From Bacteroidota bacterium (GTDB taxonomy: Bacteria; Bacteroidota; Bacteroidia; Flavobacteriales; Flavobacteriaceae): DNA of 19,208 bases. The position numbers and the translations under genes are program-made. The DNA lies in contig SMXJ01000173.1 in the NCBI GenBank assembly GCA_004356305.1, forward strand, positions 1 through 19,208, read 5' to 3'. Position 1 is the first letter of the stretch. Each line of letters begins with the position of its first letter. Below, one piece after another: positions 1 to 9,685 of the stretch. Below the pieces are notes generated by a model. It did not search any database and was not told the origin of the DNA. It saw only the letters and a program-made list of their open reading frames with translations.

Positions 1-3000
1 GCTTAATTTTTCCGAAGGAAACCACACCATCGATCTCGGATACAACAGCCGGATTCGACGGGTTACGAGCTTCAAATAATTCGGTCACACGCGGAAGACC
101 TCCGGTAATATCACCTGCCTTCGCAGATTTACGAGGTATCTTCACCAAAATATTACCCACTTTTATCTTATCATTATCATCCACCATCAAGTGAGCTCCT
201 ACGGGTAAGTTGTATGAGCGAATGACATCACCCTTGGCACCCAAAATTTGAAGTGTAGGAATCTTTTTCTTGTCTCTTGATTCTGATATTACCTTTTCCT
301 GGAATCCGGTTTGCTCATCAATTTCAACTTGAAAGGTAACCCCCTGTTCAATATTCTCGTATTGGATCTTTCCGGCAAATTCTGAAATGATCACCCCATT
401 ATATGGATCCCATTGACAAACTACAGCACCCTCTTTCAGTTTTTGTCCGTTCTTAACGAAGATGTATGATCCGTAAGGAATGTTATTGGTACTTAATGTA
501 ATACCTGTCTTCTCATCGATCAACTTGATTTCAGAGGTACGGGAAATTACAATATTTACTGATTTACCATCGGTATCCTCACCTTTTACGGTCTTCAAAT
601 CCTCGATTTCAACTTTCCCGTTAAACTTAACAACAAGTTTATTTTCTTCGGAAATGTTTCCTGCAATACCTCCAACATGGAAAGTACGAAGGGTCAATTG
701 GGTACCGGGTTCTCCAATGGATTGTGCAGCAACCACTCCCACAGCTTCTCCTCTTTGAACCATCTTATTGGTAGCCAGGTTTCTTCCGTAGCATTGTGCA
801 CAAATTCCTTTTTTCGCTTCACATGTTAATGCGGAGCGAACCTCGACCATTTCAACCGGAGACTCATCGATTATTACTGCTATCTCATCGGAAATATGAC
901 CTCCCGAAGCTACCAAAACATCTTTGGTCAACGGGTTGATCACATCATTTAAAGAAGTACGACCTTTAATTCTATCCGCCATCGTCTCAACAACTTCTTC
1001 GTTTTTCTTAAGCGCAGAAACTTCAATTCCTCTCAAGGTCCCACAATCGTCTATATTGATGATCACATCTTGCGAAACATCTACCAATCGTCTTGTTAAG
1101 TAACCCGCATCGGCCGTTTTTAAAGCTGTATCTGCAAGACCTTTCCGTGCACCGTGAGTCGAGATAAAGTATTCTAAAATTGATAAGCCCTCCTTAAAGT
1201 TTGAAAGAATTGGGTTTTCAATAATTTCACCTCCACCCGAGCTGGATTTTTTCGGTTTTGCCATCAATCCACGCATACCCGTTAACTGGCGAATCTGTTC
1301 TTTAGATCCACGAGCTCCCGAATCAAGCATCATATATACCGAGTTAAATCCTTGCTTATCTTCACGAATACGTTTCATCGATAATTCGGTCAATTCGGCA
1401 TTGGTCGCTGTCCAGATGTCAATAACCTGATTATAACGTTCATTATTGGTGATCAATCCCATATTATAGTTGGCTATAATACCATCTACTTGTTTGATAG
1501 CAGAATCTATCATTCCTTGTTTTTCCTTCGGAATAATGATATCACCTAAACTAAATGACAATCCACCTTCGAATGCGAACTTAAATCCAAGATCTTTGAT
1601 CTCATCCAGAAAAACCGCTGTTTCCGGAACTGAAGTCACGGTTAAAATATTTCCAATAATATCCCGAAGCGACTTTTTGGTCAACACCTCGTTGATATAT
1701 CCGGCTTCTTCAGGTACCTTATCATTAAATATAACCCTACCCACAGTCGTTGTGATGATCTGCGTTGTTAATTCACCCTCTTCGTTAAAGTCCTTGGTTC
1801 TAACCTTGATCTCGGCGTTCAACTCTACTTGCTTTTCATTGTAGGCTATAAATACTTCTTCCGGAGAATAAAATGTTAATCCTTCTCCCTTCACAGCATT
1901 ACCTTTTGTAGATGAACGCAACTTGGTCATATAATATAGTCCCAATACCATGTCCTGAGAGGGAACCGCAATCGGTGATCCATTTGCAGGGTTTAAGATA
2001 TTGTGAGAAGCCAACATCAACAATTGTGATTCCAAAATCGCCTCTGGCCCTAAAGGTAAATGAACTGCCATTTGATCCCCGTCAAAATCGGCGTTAAAAG
2101 CGGTACACACCAATGGGTGTAGTTGAATAGCTTTTCCTTCTATCAATTTAGGTTGGAATGCCTGAATTCCCAATCGGTGTAAAGTAGGGGCCCTGTTTAA
2201 TAGTACAGGATGTCCTTTCAAAACATTTTCAAGAATATCCCAAACAACAGGTTCTTTCTTATCTATGATCTTTTTGGCGCTCTTCACCGTCTTCACAATT
2301 CCTCTTTCGATCAACTTACGGATTATGAATGGTTTGTAGAGTTCTGCTGCCATGTCCTTCGGAATACCACACTCAGACAATTTAAGCTCAGGTCCTACAA
2401 CAATTACGGAACGGGCTGAGTAATCCACACGCTTACCAAGCAAGTTCTGACGGAATCGACCTTGTTTCCCCTTTAAACTATCGGAAAGTGATTTCAATGG
2501 ACGATTGCTATCCGTTTTTACGGCAGAAGATTTTCTGGTATTATCGAACAACGAATCAACAGATTCCTGAAGCATACGCTTTTCATTACGCAATATTACT
2601 TCGGGAGCTTTAATTTCCATCAAACGCTTTAAACGGTTGTTACGGATAATTACTCTTCGGTAAAGATCATTCAGATCTGAAGTCGCGAAACGTCCTCCAT
2701 CCAATGGTACCAATGGGCGCAATTCCGGTGGAATCACAGGTACTACTTTCATGATCATCCAGGCCGGTTGATTCTCTCTGTTTTTATTTGCATCACGAAG
2801 GGCTTCAACTACCTGCAGTCGTTTTAAGGCCTCGGTTTTACGTTGTTTCGAAGTTTCGTTCTTCGCCTTGTGGCGTAATTCGAATGATAGATTATCCAAA
2901 TCTATTCGATTCAACAACTCGATCAGGCATTCTGCTCCCATCTTAGCGATGAACTTGTCCGGATCACTATCTTCCAGATATAAGTTCTCCTGCGGAAGGG

Positions 3001-3514
3001 TCTCCAAAATATTCAAATACTCTTCTTCGGTAAGGAAATCCATCTTTTGTAACGGTTCCCCTTCTTCGTTCTTACCGATACCCGGTTGAATTACTACATA
3101 TCTTTCGTAGTAAATGATCATGTCTAATTTCTTAGAAGGCAGGCCTAGCAAATAACCTATCTTGTTTGGTAACGAACGGAAGTACCAAATGTGCGCTACC
3201 GGTACAACCAGGTTAATGTGTCCCACACGGTCACGACGAACTTTCTTTTCGGTCACCTCCACGCCACAACGGTCACATACTATGCCTTTGTAGCGAATTC
3301 TTTTATACTTGCCACAGGCACATTCGTAATCCTTTACAGGACCAAAAATACGCTCACAGAAAAGACCATCACGCTCGGGTTTGTGCGTGCGGTAATTGAT
3401 CGTTTCAGGCTTTAAAACTTCTCCTCGAGATTCTGCCAAAATAGACTCGGGCGAAGCCAAACCAATAGAAATCTTGTTGAACTTCTGAGTTGTGCTATCT
3501 TTAATTCTTGCCAT
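1..3514 (-). CDS. rpoC: RNA polymerase subunit beta' (3' end outside window)
   Basis: This encodes the beta' subunit, which with beta forms the catalytic cleft of RNA polymerase. The ATG at 3514-3512 begins MARIKDSTTQKFNKISIGLA. About 1171 codons are present and the frame is still open at the window edge; full-length bacteroidete beta' is roughly 1,400 residues, so the C-terminal end is missing. The N-terminal zinc finger is visible as C65, C67, C80 and C83. The catalytic magnesium motif NADFDGDQMAVH starts at residue 474, with aspartates D476, D478 and D480. The second zinc site is C824, C898, C905 and C908. I checked the frame at these widely spaced points and it is consistent. The gene follows rpoB after 96 bp with no terminator, so the two are presumably co-transcribed. 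Confidence 0.98.
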   Translation of the reverse strand, partial: MARIKDSTTQKFNKISIGLASPESILAESRGEVLKPETINYRTHKPERDGLFCERIFGPVKDYECACGKYKRIRYKGIVCDRCGVEVTEKKVRRDRVGHINLVVPVAHIWYFRSLPNKIGYLLGLPSKKLDMIIYYERYVVIQPGIGKNEEGEPLQKMDFLTEEEYLNILETLPQENLYLEDSDPDKFIAKMGAECLIELLNRIDLDNLSFELRHKAKNETSKQRKTEALKRLQVVEALRDANKNRENQPAWMIMKVVPVIPPELRPLVPLDGGRFATSDLNDLYRRVIIRNNRLKRLMEIKAPEVILRNEKRMLQESVDSLFDNTRKSSAVKTDSNRPLKSLSDSLKGKQGRFRQNLLGKRVDYSARSVIVVGPELKLSECGIPKDMAAELYKPFIIRKLIERGIVKTVKSAKKIIDKKEPVVWDILENVLKGHPVLLNRAPTLHRLGIQAFQPKLIEGKAIQLHPLVCTAFNADFDGDQMAVHLPLGPEAILESQLLMLASHNILNPANGSPIAVPSQDMVLGLYYMTKLRSSTKGNAVKGEGLTFYSPEEVFIAYNEKQVELNAEIKVRTKDFNEEGELTTQIITTTVGRVIFNDKVPEEAGYINEVLTKKSLRDIIGNILTVTSVPETAVFLDEIKDLGFKFAFEGGLSFSLGDIIIPKEKQGMIDSAIKQVDGIIANYNMGLITNNERYNQVIDIWTATNAELTELSMKRIREDKQGFNSVYMMLDSGARGSKEQIRQLTGMRGLMAKPKKSSSGGGEIIENPILSNFKEGLSILEYFISTHGARKGLADTALKTADAGYLTRRLVDVSQDVIINIDDCGTLRGIEVSALKKNEEVVETMADRIKGRTSLNDVINPLTKDVLVASGGHISDEIAVIIDESPVEMVEVRSALTCEAKKGICAQCYGRNLATNKMVQRGEAVGVVAAQSIGEPGTQLTLRTFHVGGIAGNISEENKLVVKFNGKVEIEDLKTVKGEDTDGKSVNIVISRTSEIKLIDEKTGITLSTNNIPYGSYIFVKNGQKLKEGAVVCQWDPYNGVIISEFAGKIQYENIEQGVTFQVEIDEQTGFQEKVISESRDKKKIPTLQILGAKGDVIRSYNLPVGAHLMVDDNDKIKVGNILVKIPRKSAKAGDITGGLPRVTELFEARNPSNPAVVSEIDGVVSFGKIK

Positions 3515-3559
3515 AATGCTGAAAAAATATTCTTTAAAATTTTGTTGGATCGAGGTGCC

Positions 3560-3606
3560 TTTCGCACTCCCGGAAATCAATGAGAGATCCCTGCATGCAC
3601 AGGGAT
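3560..3606 (-). other. Hairpins in the rpoB-rpoC spacer
   Basis: Five bases after the rpoB stop there is a perfect 7-bp stem (3587-3593 with 3600-3606) around a 6-base loop. A second, weaker hairpin follows at about 3551-3569 (GAGTGC and GCACCTC arms with one bulged base). Neither is followed by a T-run on the minus strand, so they do not look like terminators. They may act in mRNA processing or stability between the two cistrons. The base pairing is seen directly; the role is inferred. Confidence 0.45.
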
Positions 3607-3610
3607 ATCA

Positions 3611-6600
3611 TTATTCCTCTAATCTAATATCGAGTCCCAGACCTTTCAATTCGTGCATTAATACGTTGAAAGATTCAGGCAGACCCGGTTCTGGCATAGT
3701 ATCCCCTTTTACGATACTTTCGTAGGTTTTTGCTCTACCAATTACATCATCAGATTTTACCGTCAATATTTCTCTAAGGGTGCTCGACGCTCCATAGGCC
3801 TCAAGTGCCCAAACCTCCATCTCACCAAATCGTTGACCCCCGAATTGAGCTTTACCACCCAATGGTTGTTGTGTAATTAATGAGTAAGGTCCGATAGAAC
3901 GCGCATGCATCTTATCATCTACCATGTGACCAAGTTTCAACATATAGATCACTCCAACTGTTGCCGGTTGATCAAATTGTTCTCCTGTCCCTCCATCACA
4001 TAGATAGGTATGTCCAAATCTTGGGATATCTGCTTCATCGGTCAGTTCGTTGATCTGATCCAGAGTAGCACCGTCGAAAATCGGAGTAGCGAACTTGCGC
4101 CCTAATTTTTGACCTGCCCATCCAAGAACCGTCTCATATATCTGTCCAATATTCATACGTGATGGTACCCCAAGTGGGTTCAATACTATATCTACCGGTG
4201 TTCCATCTTCAAGGAATGGCATATCTTCTTGGCGAACGATCCGTGCCACAATACCCTTGTTACCGTGACGTCCCGCCATCTTATCTCCAACTTTCAGTTT
4301 ACGTTTCTTAGCGATGTAAACCTTGGCCAGTTTTAAGATACCGGATGGAAGTTCATCTCCAACAGAAATGGTAAACTTCTGACGTCTCAAGTTCCCTTGA
4401 AGATCATTTTCCTTAATTTTATAGTTGTGCATTAGATCGCGAACCATCAAATTGGTTTGCTTATGTGTTGACCATACCCCGCCTACCAGATGCGTATAAT
4501 CGTCAACTGATATCAACATTTTTAGAGTATACTTTTTGCCTTTAGGGAATACTACTTCTCCCAAATCATTAGTAACCCCTTGAGCTGTTTTCCCGCCTAA
4601 AATGGAAAACAACTTCTCAACCAAAACATCCTTGAGACTATCGAATTTAGTATCGTAAAGCAGATCAAGTTCTATGATGTCTTCTTTATCTTTTGCTCTC
4701 TTGGCTTTGTCTTTAATAGCTCTAGCGAACAATTTCTTGTCTATGACTACACCACGTAGTGATGGAGACGCCTTCAAGGAAGCATCTTTCACATCACCCG
4801 CTTTGTCACCAAAGATGGCGCGTAATAATTTTTCCTCCGGAGTAGGATCACTTTCTCCTTTAGGAGTGATCTTACCTATTAAGATATCCCCGGGATTTAC
4901 TTCAGCGCCAACCCGAATCATTCCATGTTCGTCAAGGTCTTTCGTGGCCTCTTCAGATACGTTTGGAATATCATTGGTCAATTCTTCATTACCTAATTTT
5001 GTGTCCCGAACTTCCAATGAATATTCATCGATATGAATTGAAGTAAATATATCTTCCCGTACAACTTTTTCAGAAATAACGATTGCATCCTCAAAATTAT
5101 ATCCTTTCCAAGGCATGAATGCTACTTTTATATTTCGTCCAAGTGCTAACTCCCCTTTTTCGGTGGCATACCCCTGACATAATACCTGTCCTTTTTTCAC
5201 CAGGTCACCCGTACGTACAATTGGTTTCAAGTTGATAGAAGTACTCTGGTTTGTTTTTCTGAATTTGATCAGTTTATATGTCTTCAAATCTCCATCGAAG
5301 CTCACGGTTCGTTCATCATCAGTGCGATCGTAATTAATAGTGATCTCATCCGCATCGACGTATTCCACGACACCATTTCCTTCAGCGTTGATCAATACAC
5401 GTGAATCTGATGCCACCTGACGTTCCAATCCCGTTCCCACAATAGGAGAATCTACAATCAACAATGGTACCGCCTGACGCATCATATTCGAGCCCATCAA
5501 GGCACGGTTAGCATCATTATGTTCCAGGAAAGGAATCAGGGAAGCCGAAATTGATGAGATCTGGTTTGGTGCAACGTCTGTATAATGAATACTTTTTGGA
5601 TCCACCACAGGGAAATCACCTTCCATACGTGCAATAACACGATCTGTATTGATGGTACCGTCCTTTAATAAAGGAATATTTGCCTGAGCAATATATTTAT
5701 CTTCTTCTTCTTCTGCGGAAAGATAGATCGGCTTATTCTTAAAATCTATCTTACCATTCTCCACTTTTCGATATGGAGTTTCGATGAAACCAAGGTTGTT
5801 TACTTTGGCATATACCGAAAGGGAAGAGATCAACCCAATATTCGGTCCCTCAGGAGTTTCTATCGGACAAAGTCTTCCGTAGTGAGTATAGTGAACATCA
5901 CGTACTTCAAAACCTGCTCTTTCTCTCGATAATCCACCAGGCCCTAATGCTGAAAGACGACGTTTGTGCGTGATCTCCGCCAGTGGATTGGTTTGATCCA
6001 TGAATTGAGACAGTTGATTGGTTCCAAAGAAAGAATTGATCACCGAAGATAAAGTCTTTGCATTGATCAAGTCGATAGGTGTAAATACTTCATTGTCACG
6101 AACATTCATACGTTCACGAATGGTGCGTGCCATGCGAGCCAATCCCACTCCAAACTGTGATGATAATTGTTCTCCAACTGTACGAACACGACGGTTAGAA
6201 AGGTGATCGATATCATCAATTTCGGCTTTAGAGTTGATCAATTCGATCAAGTATTTTACAATGGTAATGATATCTTCTTTGGTAAGCACTAGCTTGTCCA
6301 TCGCAATATCAAGACCCAGTTTTTTATTCATACGGTAACGACCCACCTCACCCAGGTTATATCTCTGGTCTGAGAAGAATAACTTATTAATAATTCCTCG
6401 GGCGGTTTCCTCATCGGGTGGTTCGGCATTACGTAATTGTCTGTAGATGTGCTCCACCGCTTCCTTTTCAGAATTGGTAGGGTCTTTTTGCAAAGTATTA
6501 TGGATAATTGCGTAGTCTGCCTGAAGGTTGTCCTCTTTGTGCAATAAGATCGTTTTTGAACCCGATTCTAAGATCTCTTCGATATGTTCCTTTTCAAGAA

Positions 6601-7423
6601 CCGTATCACGATCCAGGATGATCTCATTACGCTCTATAGAAACCACCTCTCCTGTATCTTCATCTACAAAATCCTCGTGCCAGGTTTTCAATACACGTGC
6701 TGCCAACTTACGGCCCAGGTATTTCTTCAATCCGGTTTTGGTTGCTTTAATTTCTTCCGCAAGATTGAAGATCTCAAGGATATCTTTATCTCTTTCAAAA
6801 CCAATCGCACGGAAAAGTGTAGTTACCGGTAATTTTTTCTTTCTATCGATATACGCGTACATCACGCTGTTGATATCGGTAGCAAACTCTATCCATGAAC
6901 CTTTAAAAGGAATGACACGTGCCGAATAAAGTTTAGTACCATTGGCATGGAACGACTGCCCGAAGAACACCCCCGGAGAACGGTGTAGTTGAGAAACCAC
7001 TACACGCTCTGCACCATTGATACAAAACGTACCACTGGGGGTCATATATGGGATAGTTCCCAAATAAACATCTTGTACTATGGTCTCGAAGTCTTCGTGT
7101 TCTTCGTCTGTACAATATAATTTTAATCGTGCTTTTAAAGGCACACTATATGTCAATCCCCGCTCGATACATTCCAGGATCGAATACCTTGGTGGGTCAA
7201 CGAAATAATCTAAAAATTCTAAAACGAATTGGTTGCGGGTGTCGGTAATTGGGAAGTTTTCCAGGAAAGTCTTGTACAGTCCTTCTTGGCTTCTTTCTTC
7301 TGATTTGGTTTCCAACTGGAAAAAATCCTGAAATGATCTTATTTGGATGTCCAGAAAGTCCGGGTAATCCGGCTTATTTTGTACAGTGGAAAAATTCAAT
7401 CTTTCAGTTTGTGTTGCTGACAT
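3611..7423 (-). CDS. rpoB: RNA polymerase subunit beta
   Basis: The 1270-residue beta subunit has the usual bacteroidete length and an ATG start. It forms the DNA/RNA channel with beta' and is the target of rifampicin. The rifampicin cluster reads QLSQFMDQTNPLAEITHKRR followed by LSALGPGG. Residues D476, H486 and S491 match E. coli D516, H526 and S531, so the sequence is of the sensitive type. Downstream are the conserved RLCPIETPEGPNIGL segment (about 517-531) and the GRHGNKG active-site motif near the C-terminal end. The start lacks a Shine-Dalgarno sequence. A 136-bp spacer with a strong hairpin separates it from rplL upstream, and rpoC follows after 96 bp. I see no frameshift or truncation. 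Confidence 0.99.
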   Translation of the reverse strand: MSATQTERLNFSTVQNKPDYPDFLDIQIRSFQDFFQLETKSEERSQEGLYKTFLENFPITDTRNQFVLEFLDYFVDPPRYSILECIERGLTYSVPLKARLKLYCTDEEHEDFETIVQDVYLGTIPYMTPSGTFCINGAERVVVSQLHRSPGVFFGQSFHANGTKLYSARVIPFKGSWIEFATDINSVMYAYIDRKKKLPVTTLFRAIGFERDKDILEIFNLAEEIKATKTGLKKYLGRKLAARVLKTWHEDFVDEDTGEVVSIERNEIILDRDTVLEKEHIEEILESGSKTILLHKEDNLQADYAIIHNTLQKDPTNSEKEAVEHIYRQLRNAEPPDEETARGIINKLFFSDQRYNLGEVGRYRMNKKLGLDIAMDKLVLTKEDIITIVKYLIELINSKAEIDDIDHLSNRRVRTVGEQLSSQFGVGLARMARTIRERMNVRDNEVFTPIDLINAKTLSSVINSFFGTNQLSQFMDQTNPLAEITHKRRLSALGPGGLSRERAGFEVRDVHYTHYGRLCPIETPEGPNIGLISSLSVYAKVNNLGFIETPYRKVENGKIDFKNKPIYLSAEEEEDKYIAQANIPLLKDGTINTDRVIARMEGDFPVVDPKSIHYTDVAPNQISSISASLIPFLEHNDANRALMGSNMMRQAVPLLIVDSPIVGTGLERQVASDSRVLINAEGNGVVEYVDADEITINYDRTDDERTVSFDGDLKTYKLIKFRKTNQSTSINLKPIVRTGDLVKKGQVLCQGYATEKGELALGRNIKVAFMPWKGYNFEDAIVISEKVVREDIFTSIHIDEYSLEVRDTKLGNEELTNDIPNVSEEATKDLDEHGMIRVGAEVNPGDILIGKITPKGESDPTPEEKLLRAIFGDKAGDVKDASLKASPSLRGVVIDKKLFARAIKDKAKRAKDKEDIIELDLLYDTKFDSLKDVLVEKLFSILGGKTAQGVTNDLGEVVFPKGKKYTLKMLISVDDYTHLVGGVWSTHKQTNLMVRDLMHNYKIKENDLQGNLRRQKFTISVGDELPSGILKLAKVYIAKKRKLKVGDKMAGRHGNKGIVARIVRQEDMPFLEDGTPVDIVLNPLGVPSRMNIGQIYETVLGWAGQKLGRKFATPIFDGATLDQINELTDEADIPRFGHTYLCDGGTGEQFDQPATVGVIYMLKLGHMVDDKMHARSIGPYSLITQQPLGGKAQFGGQRFGEMEVWALEAYGASSTLREILTVKSDDVIGRAKTYESIVKGDTMPEPGLPESFNVLMHELKGLGLDIRLEE

Positions 7424-7468
7424 CTATGGACGGAATTTTAATTAAAAAAACAGTGATAGCATATACGC

Positions 7469-7497
7469 GAAAATTAGTAACCTTTATATACGCAAAA
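7469..7497 (-). promoter_or_regulatory. Weak candidate promoter before rpoB
   Basis: On the minus strand TAATTTTC (7476-7469) matches the bacteroidete -7 consensus TAnnTTTG at all but the last base. A TTTTG lies 16 bases upstream (7497-7493), which is shorter than the usual spacing of about 19 bases. It could give an extra rpoBC start site independent of the ribosomal protein genes, but the match is poor. Confidence 0.2.
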
Positions 7498-7498
7498 T

Positions 7499-7545
7499 GG
7501 TTTAGGTCTTTTCCGGCGATGGGAAAGACCTAAACCTTAAGGTTT
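7499..7545 (-). promoter_or_regulatory. Strong hairpin and palindrome in rplL-rpoB spacer
   Basis: A perfect 13-bp stem (7499-7511 with 7524-7536) encloses a 12-base loop. It overlaps a perfect 14-bp palindrome, AAACCTTAAGGTTT, at 7532-7545. The GGTTT shared by both on the minus strand can pair either with the AAACC just before it or with the AAACC at the far end, so the two folds exclude each other; the long stem should be much more stable. No T-run follows, so complete termination is unlikely. In E. coli the same spacer holds an attenuator and an RNase III site, and an analogous control of rpoBC relative to rplJL is a reasonable inference. Confidence 0.6.
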
Positions 7546-7559
7546 GAATTGAGAAGAAC

Positions 7560-7937
7560 TTACTTAAGCTCAACCTCTGCTCCTGCTTCTTCTAACTGAG
7601 CTTTAAGAGCCTCAGCTTCATCTTTTGAAACACCTTCCTTGATTGGAGAAGGAGCATTGTCAACTAAATCCTTAGCGTCTTTAAGACCCGTACCGGTTAA
7701 TTCTTTAACGAGTTTTACAACTGCCAATTTAGAACCACCTGGAGCGGTAAGGATTACGTCGAATTCTGACTTTTCTTCAGCCGCGTCTCCACCGGCAGCA
7801 CCTCCACCGGCAACAACAGCTACGGCTGCAGCAGCAGGCTCAATGCCATACTCATCTTTTAATATAGTAGCTAACTCATTAACTTCTTTTACAGTCAGGT
7901 TAACCAATTGTTCTGCGAAATCTTTTAATTCTGCCAT
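7560..7937 (-). CDS. rplL: 50S ribosomal protein bL12 (L7/L12)
   Basis: This 125-residue protein has the full bL12 layout. Residues 1-33 form the N-terminal dimerisation domain, which binds uL10. An Ala/Gly-rich hinge runs from about 34 to 53, and the C-terminal domain (about 56-125) carries the conserved core FDVILTAPGGSKLAVVKLVK and the LKDAKDLVDNAP helix. Multiple copies form the ribosomal stalk that recruits EF-Tu and EF-G. It lies 56 bp after rplJ, as in most bacteria, and is presumably translated from the same transcript. No Shine-Dalgarno is seen before the ATG. Identification is secure. Confidence 0.99.
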   Translation of the reverse strand: MAELKDFAEQLVNLTVKEVNELATILKDEYGIEPAAAAVAVVAGGGAAGGDAAEEKSEFDVILTAPGGSKLAVVKLVKELTGTGLKDAKDLVDNAPSPIKEGVSKDEAEALKAQLEEAGAEVELK

Positions 7938-7993
7938 TTTCTATCTTTTTAAAATAATTTGTGTTTATAATTTAATCAGTGCAATAATTTATG

Positions 7994-8515
7994 TTACCCT
8001 TCTCTTTCCGATAGGGTTTTTACTATACCGGCTATAGTTCCTCCACCGGTTTTAAGTGCCGAGATAACAGTCTTAACAGGCGATTGGAGTAATCCGATAA
8101 TCTCTCCAATAAGCTCTTCCTTAGATTTTATCTCAACAAGCGTATCTAACATATCATCACCTACATATATCGATTTCTCAATGTAAGCGCCTTTTAATAA
8201 AGGTTTGTCAGACTTTCTTCTGAATTCCTTAATAACTCTTGCCGGCGCATTACCTGATGCAGAAACCATTAGCGAAGTGTTTCCTTTAATTACTTCGGAC
8301 AATTCTCCGAAATCTTTCTCCGAAATCTCCATGGCTTTAGCCAACAAGGTATTTTTAACTACTTTCAACTTCACTCCTGCTTTAAAACAAGCACGACGAA
8401 GGTTTGAAGTTGCTCCTGCATCAAGACCTGAAATATCTGCTAAATAAATAATAGAGTTCTCAGAAAGATGTGCAGTCAACTGTTCAATTACTTGTGATTT
8501 TTCTTCTCTTGTCAT
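7994..8515 (-). CDS. rplJ: 50S ribosomal protein uL10
   Basis: uL10 (173 residues, normal length) anchors the bL12 dimers to 23S rRNA at the base of the stalk. The N-terminal segment MTREEKSQVIEQLTAHLSEN and the RRACFKAGVKLKVVKNTLLA stretch are typical of the rRNA-binding domain; the C-terminal helix that holds bL12 is at about 140-173. Only 12 bp separate it from rplA. There is therefore no room for the long leader that E. coli uses for L10 autoregulation between rplA and rplJ; any such site here would have to lie inside rplA. Confidence 0.98.
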   Translation of the reverse strand: MTREEKSQVIEQLTAHLSENSIIYLADISGLDAGATSNLRRACFKAGVKLKVVKNTLLAKAMEISEKDFGELSEVIKGNTSLMVSASGNAPARVIKEFRRKSDKPLLKGAYIEKSIYVGDDMLDTLVEIKSKEELIGEIIGLLQSPVKTVISALKTGGGTIAGIVKTLSEREG

Positions 8516-8527
8516 AATCTTACAATA

Positions 8528-9226
8528 TTACTGCTCACTAAATTTTTTAGTGTCGATCTGGATACTAGGACTCATAGTGCTAGACATAAAGACACTTTTA
8601 ATGTATACACCTTTTGATGATTGAGGCTTCAACTTAACAAGCGCTGTTAATAATTCATGTGCGTTTCCGGCGATCTTATCAGCATCGAAAGATGCTTTTC
8701 CAATTGCAGCGTGAACAATTCCGGTTTTGTCAACTTTAAAGTCAATTTTACCGGCTTTCACATCTGAAACAGCCTTAGCAACATCCATAGTTACCGTACC
8801 GGTTTTTGGGTTTGGCATCAAGCCGCGAGGGCCTAACACACGTCCTAACGGACCCAATTTACCCATCACACTCGGCATAGTCACTATGACGTCAACATCT
8901 GTCCAACCTCCTTTAATTTTATCGAGGTACTCGTCTAATCCAACAAAATCTGCTCCTGCCGCAGTAGCTTCAGCTTCCTTATCCGGAGTCACTAAGGCTA
9001 ATACCTTTACGTCTTTACCTGTACCATGTGGTAAGGTTACAACACCACGAACCATTTGATTGGCTTTACGAGGGTCTACATTAAGACGGACAGCAAGGTC
9101 CACAGACGCATCAAAATTTGCGTTGGTAATTTCTTTTATTAAAGCAGAGGCTTCCGAAACCGAATAGGTTTGGTTTGGTTCTATTTTAGCCATTGCTTCT
9201 TTTCGCTTTTTCGTTAATCTTGCCAT
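8528..9226 (-). CDS. rplA: 50S ribosomal protein uL1
   Basis: uL1 (232 residues, family-typical) binds 23S rRNA at the L1 stalk, which moves deacylated tRNA out of the E site. The start MARLTKKRKEAMAKIEPNQ, the DVDVIVTMPSVMGKLGPLGR segment and the RGLMPNPKTGTVT loop are diagnostic. In other bacteria uL1 also represses its own operon through the rplK leader. It follows rplK by 21 bp and precedes rplJ by 12 bp, so the genes are tightly linked. The start has no Shine-Dalgarno. Confidence 0.99.
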   Translation of the reverse strand: MARLTKKRKEAMAKIEPNQTYSVSEASALIKEITNANFDASVDLAVRLNVDPRKANQMVRGVVTLPHGTGKDVKVLALVTPDKEAEATAAGADFVGLDEYLDKIKGGWTDVDVIVTMPSVMGKLGPLGRVLGPRGLMPNPKTGTVTMDVAKAVSDVKAGKIDFKVDKTGIVHAAIGKASFDADKIAGNAHELLTALVKLKPQSSKGVYIKSVFMSSTMSPSIQIDTKKFSEQ

Positions 9227-9247
9227 TTTATAGATTCTTTTTCTAGA

Positions 9248-9685
9248 TTAAAAAGGTGCGGCACCTTTTACTTTAACACCCATGGATCTTGCAGTTCCGG
9301 CAATCATTTTCATGGCAGACTCAATGGTAAATGAATTTAAATCGACCATCTTGTCTTCCGCAATCGCTTTAACCTGATCCCAGGTAATAGAAGCTACTTT
9401 ATTAATATGAGGTTCGCCAGAACCTTTTTTCGTTTTAGCAGCCTCAAGGATCTGCACTGCAGCGGGCGTGGTTTTAATTACAAAATCAAACGATTTGTCC
9501 TTATAAACCGTAATCGTCACCGGCAATATTTTTCCCTGCTTATCCTGAGTTCTACCGTTAAATTGCTTACAGAACTCCATGATGTTAACACCGGCAGCAC
9601 CTAAAGTGGGTCCAACAGGGGGTGATGGATTGGCAACACCTCCGCGAACTTGCAACTTAACTACCTTATCTACTTCTTTTGCCAT
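9248..9685 (-). CDS. rplK: 50S ribosomal protein uL11
   Basis: uL11 (145 residues) lies at the GTPase-associated centre and contacts 23S rRNA with its C-terminal domain. The N-terminal domain has the proline-rich switch GGVANPSPPVGPTLGAAGVN; the C-terminal domain carries KKGSGEPHINKVASITWDQ and ends GTARSMGVKVKG. I chose the ATG at 9685-9683 (MAKEVDKVVK), which is the normal start of the family. A TTG codon immediately upstream would add one residue but has no support. The gene follows nusG by 72 bp and begins the rplK-rplA-rplJ-rplL set. Confidence 0.98.
   Translation of the reverse strand: MAKEVDKVVKLQVRGGVANPSPPVGPTLGAAGVNIMEFCKQFNGRTQDKQGKILPVTITVYKDKSFDFVIKTTPAAVQILEAAKTKKGSGEPHINKVASITWDQVKAIAEDKMVDLNSFTIESAMKMIAGTARSMGVKVKGAAPF

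Noticed and set aside
6528..6929. A long plus-strand open frame inside rpoB
   Set aside because: It is antisense to a conserved gene and its sequence has no family resemblance; it is a codon-bias shadow.
7639..8037. Plus-strand open frame opposite rplL with an Ala/Pro-rich stretch
   Set aside because: It mirrors the Ala/Gly hinge of bL12 on the other strand and is not a gene.
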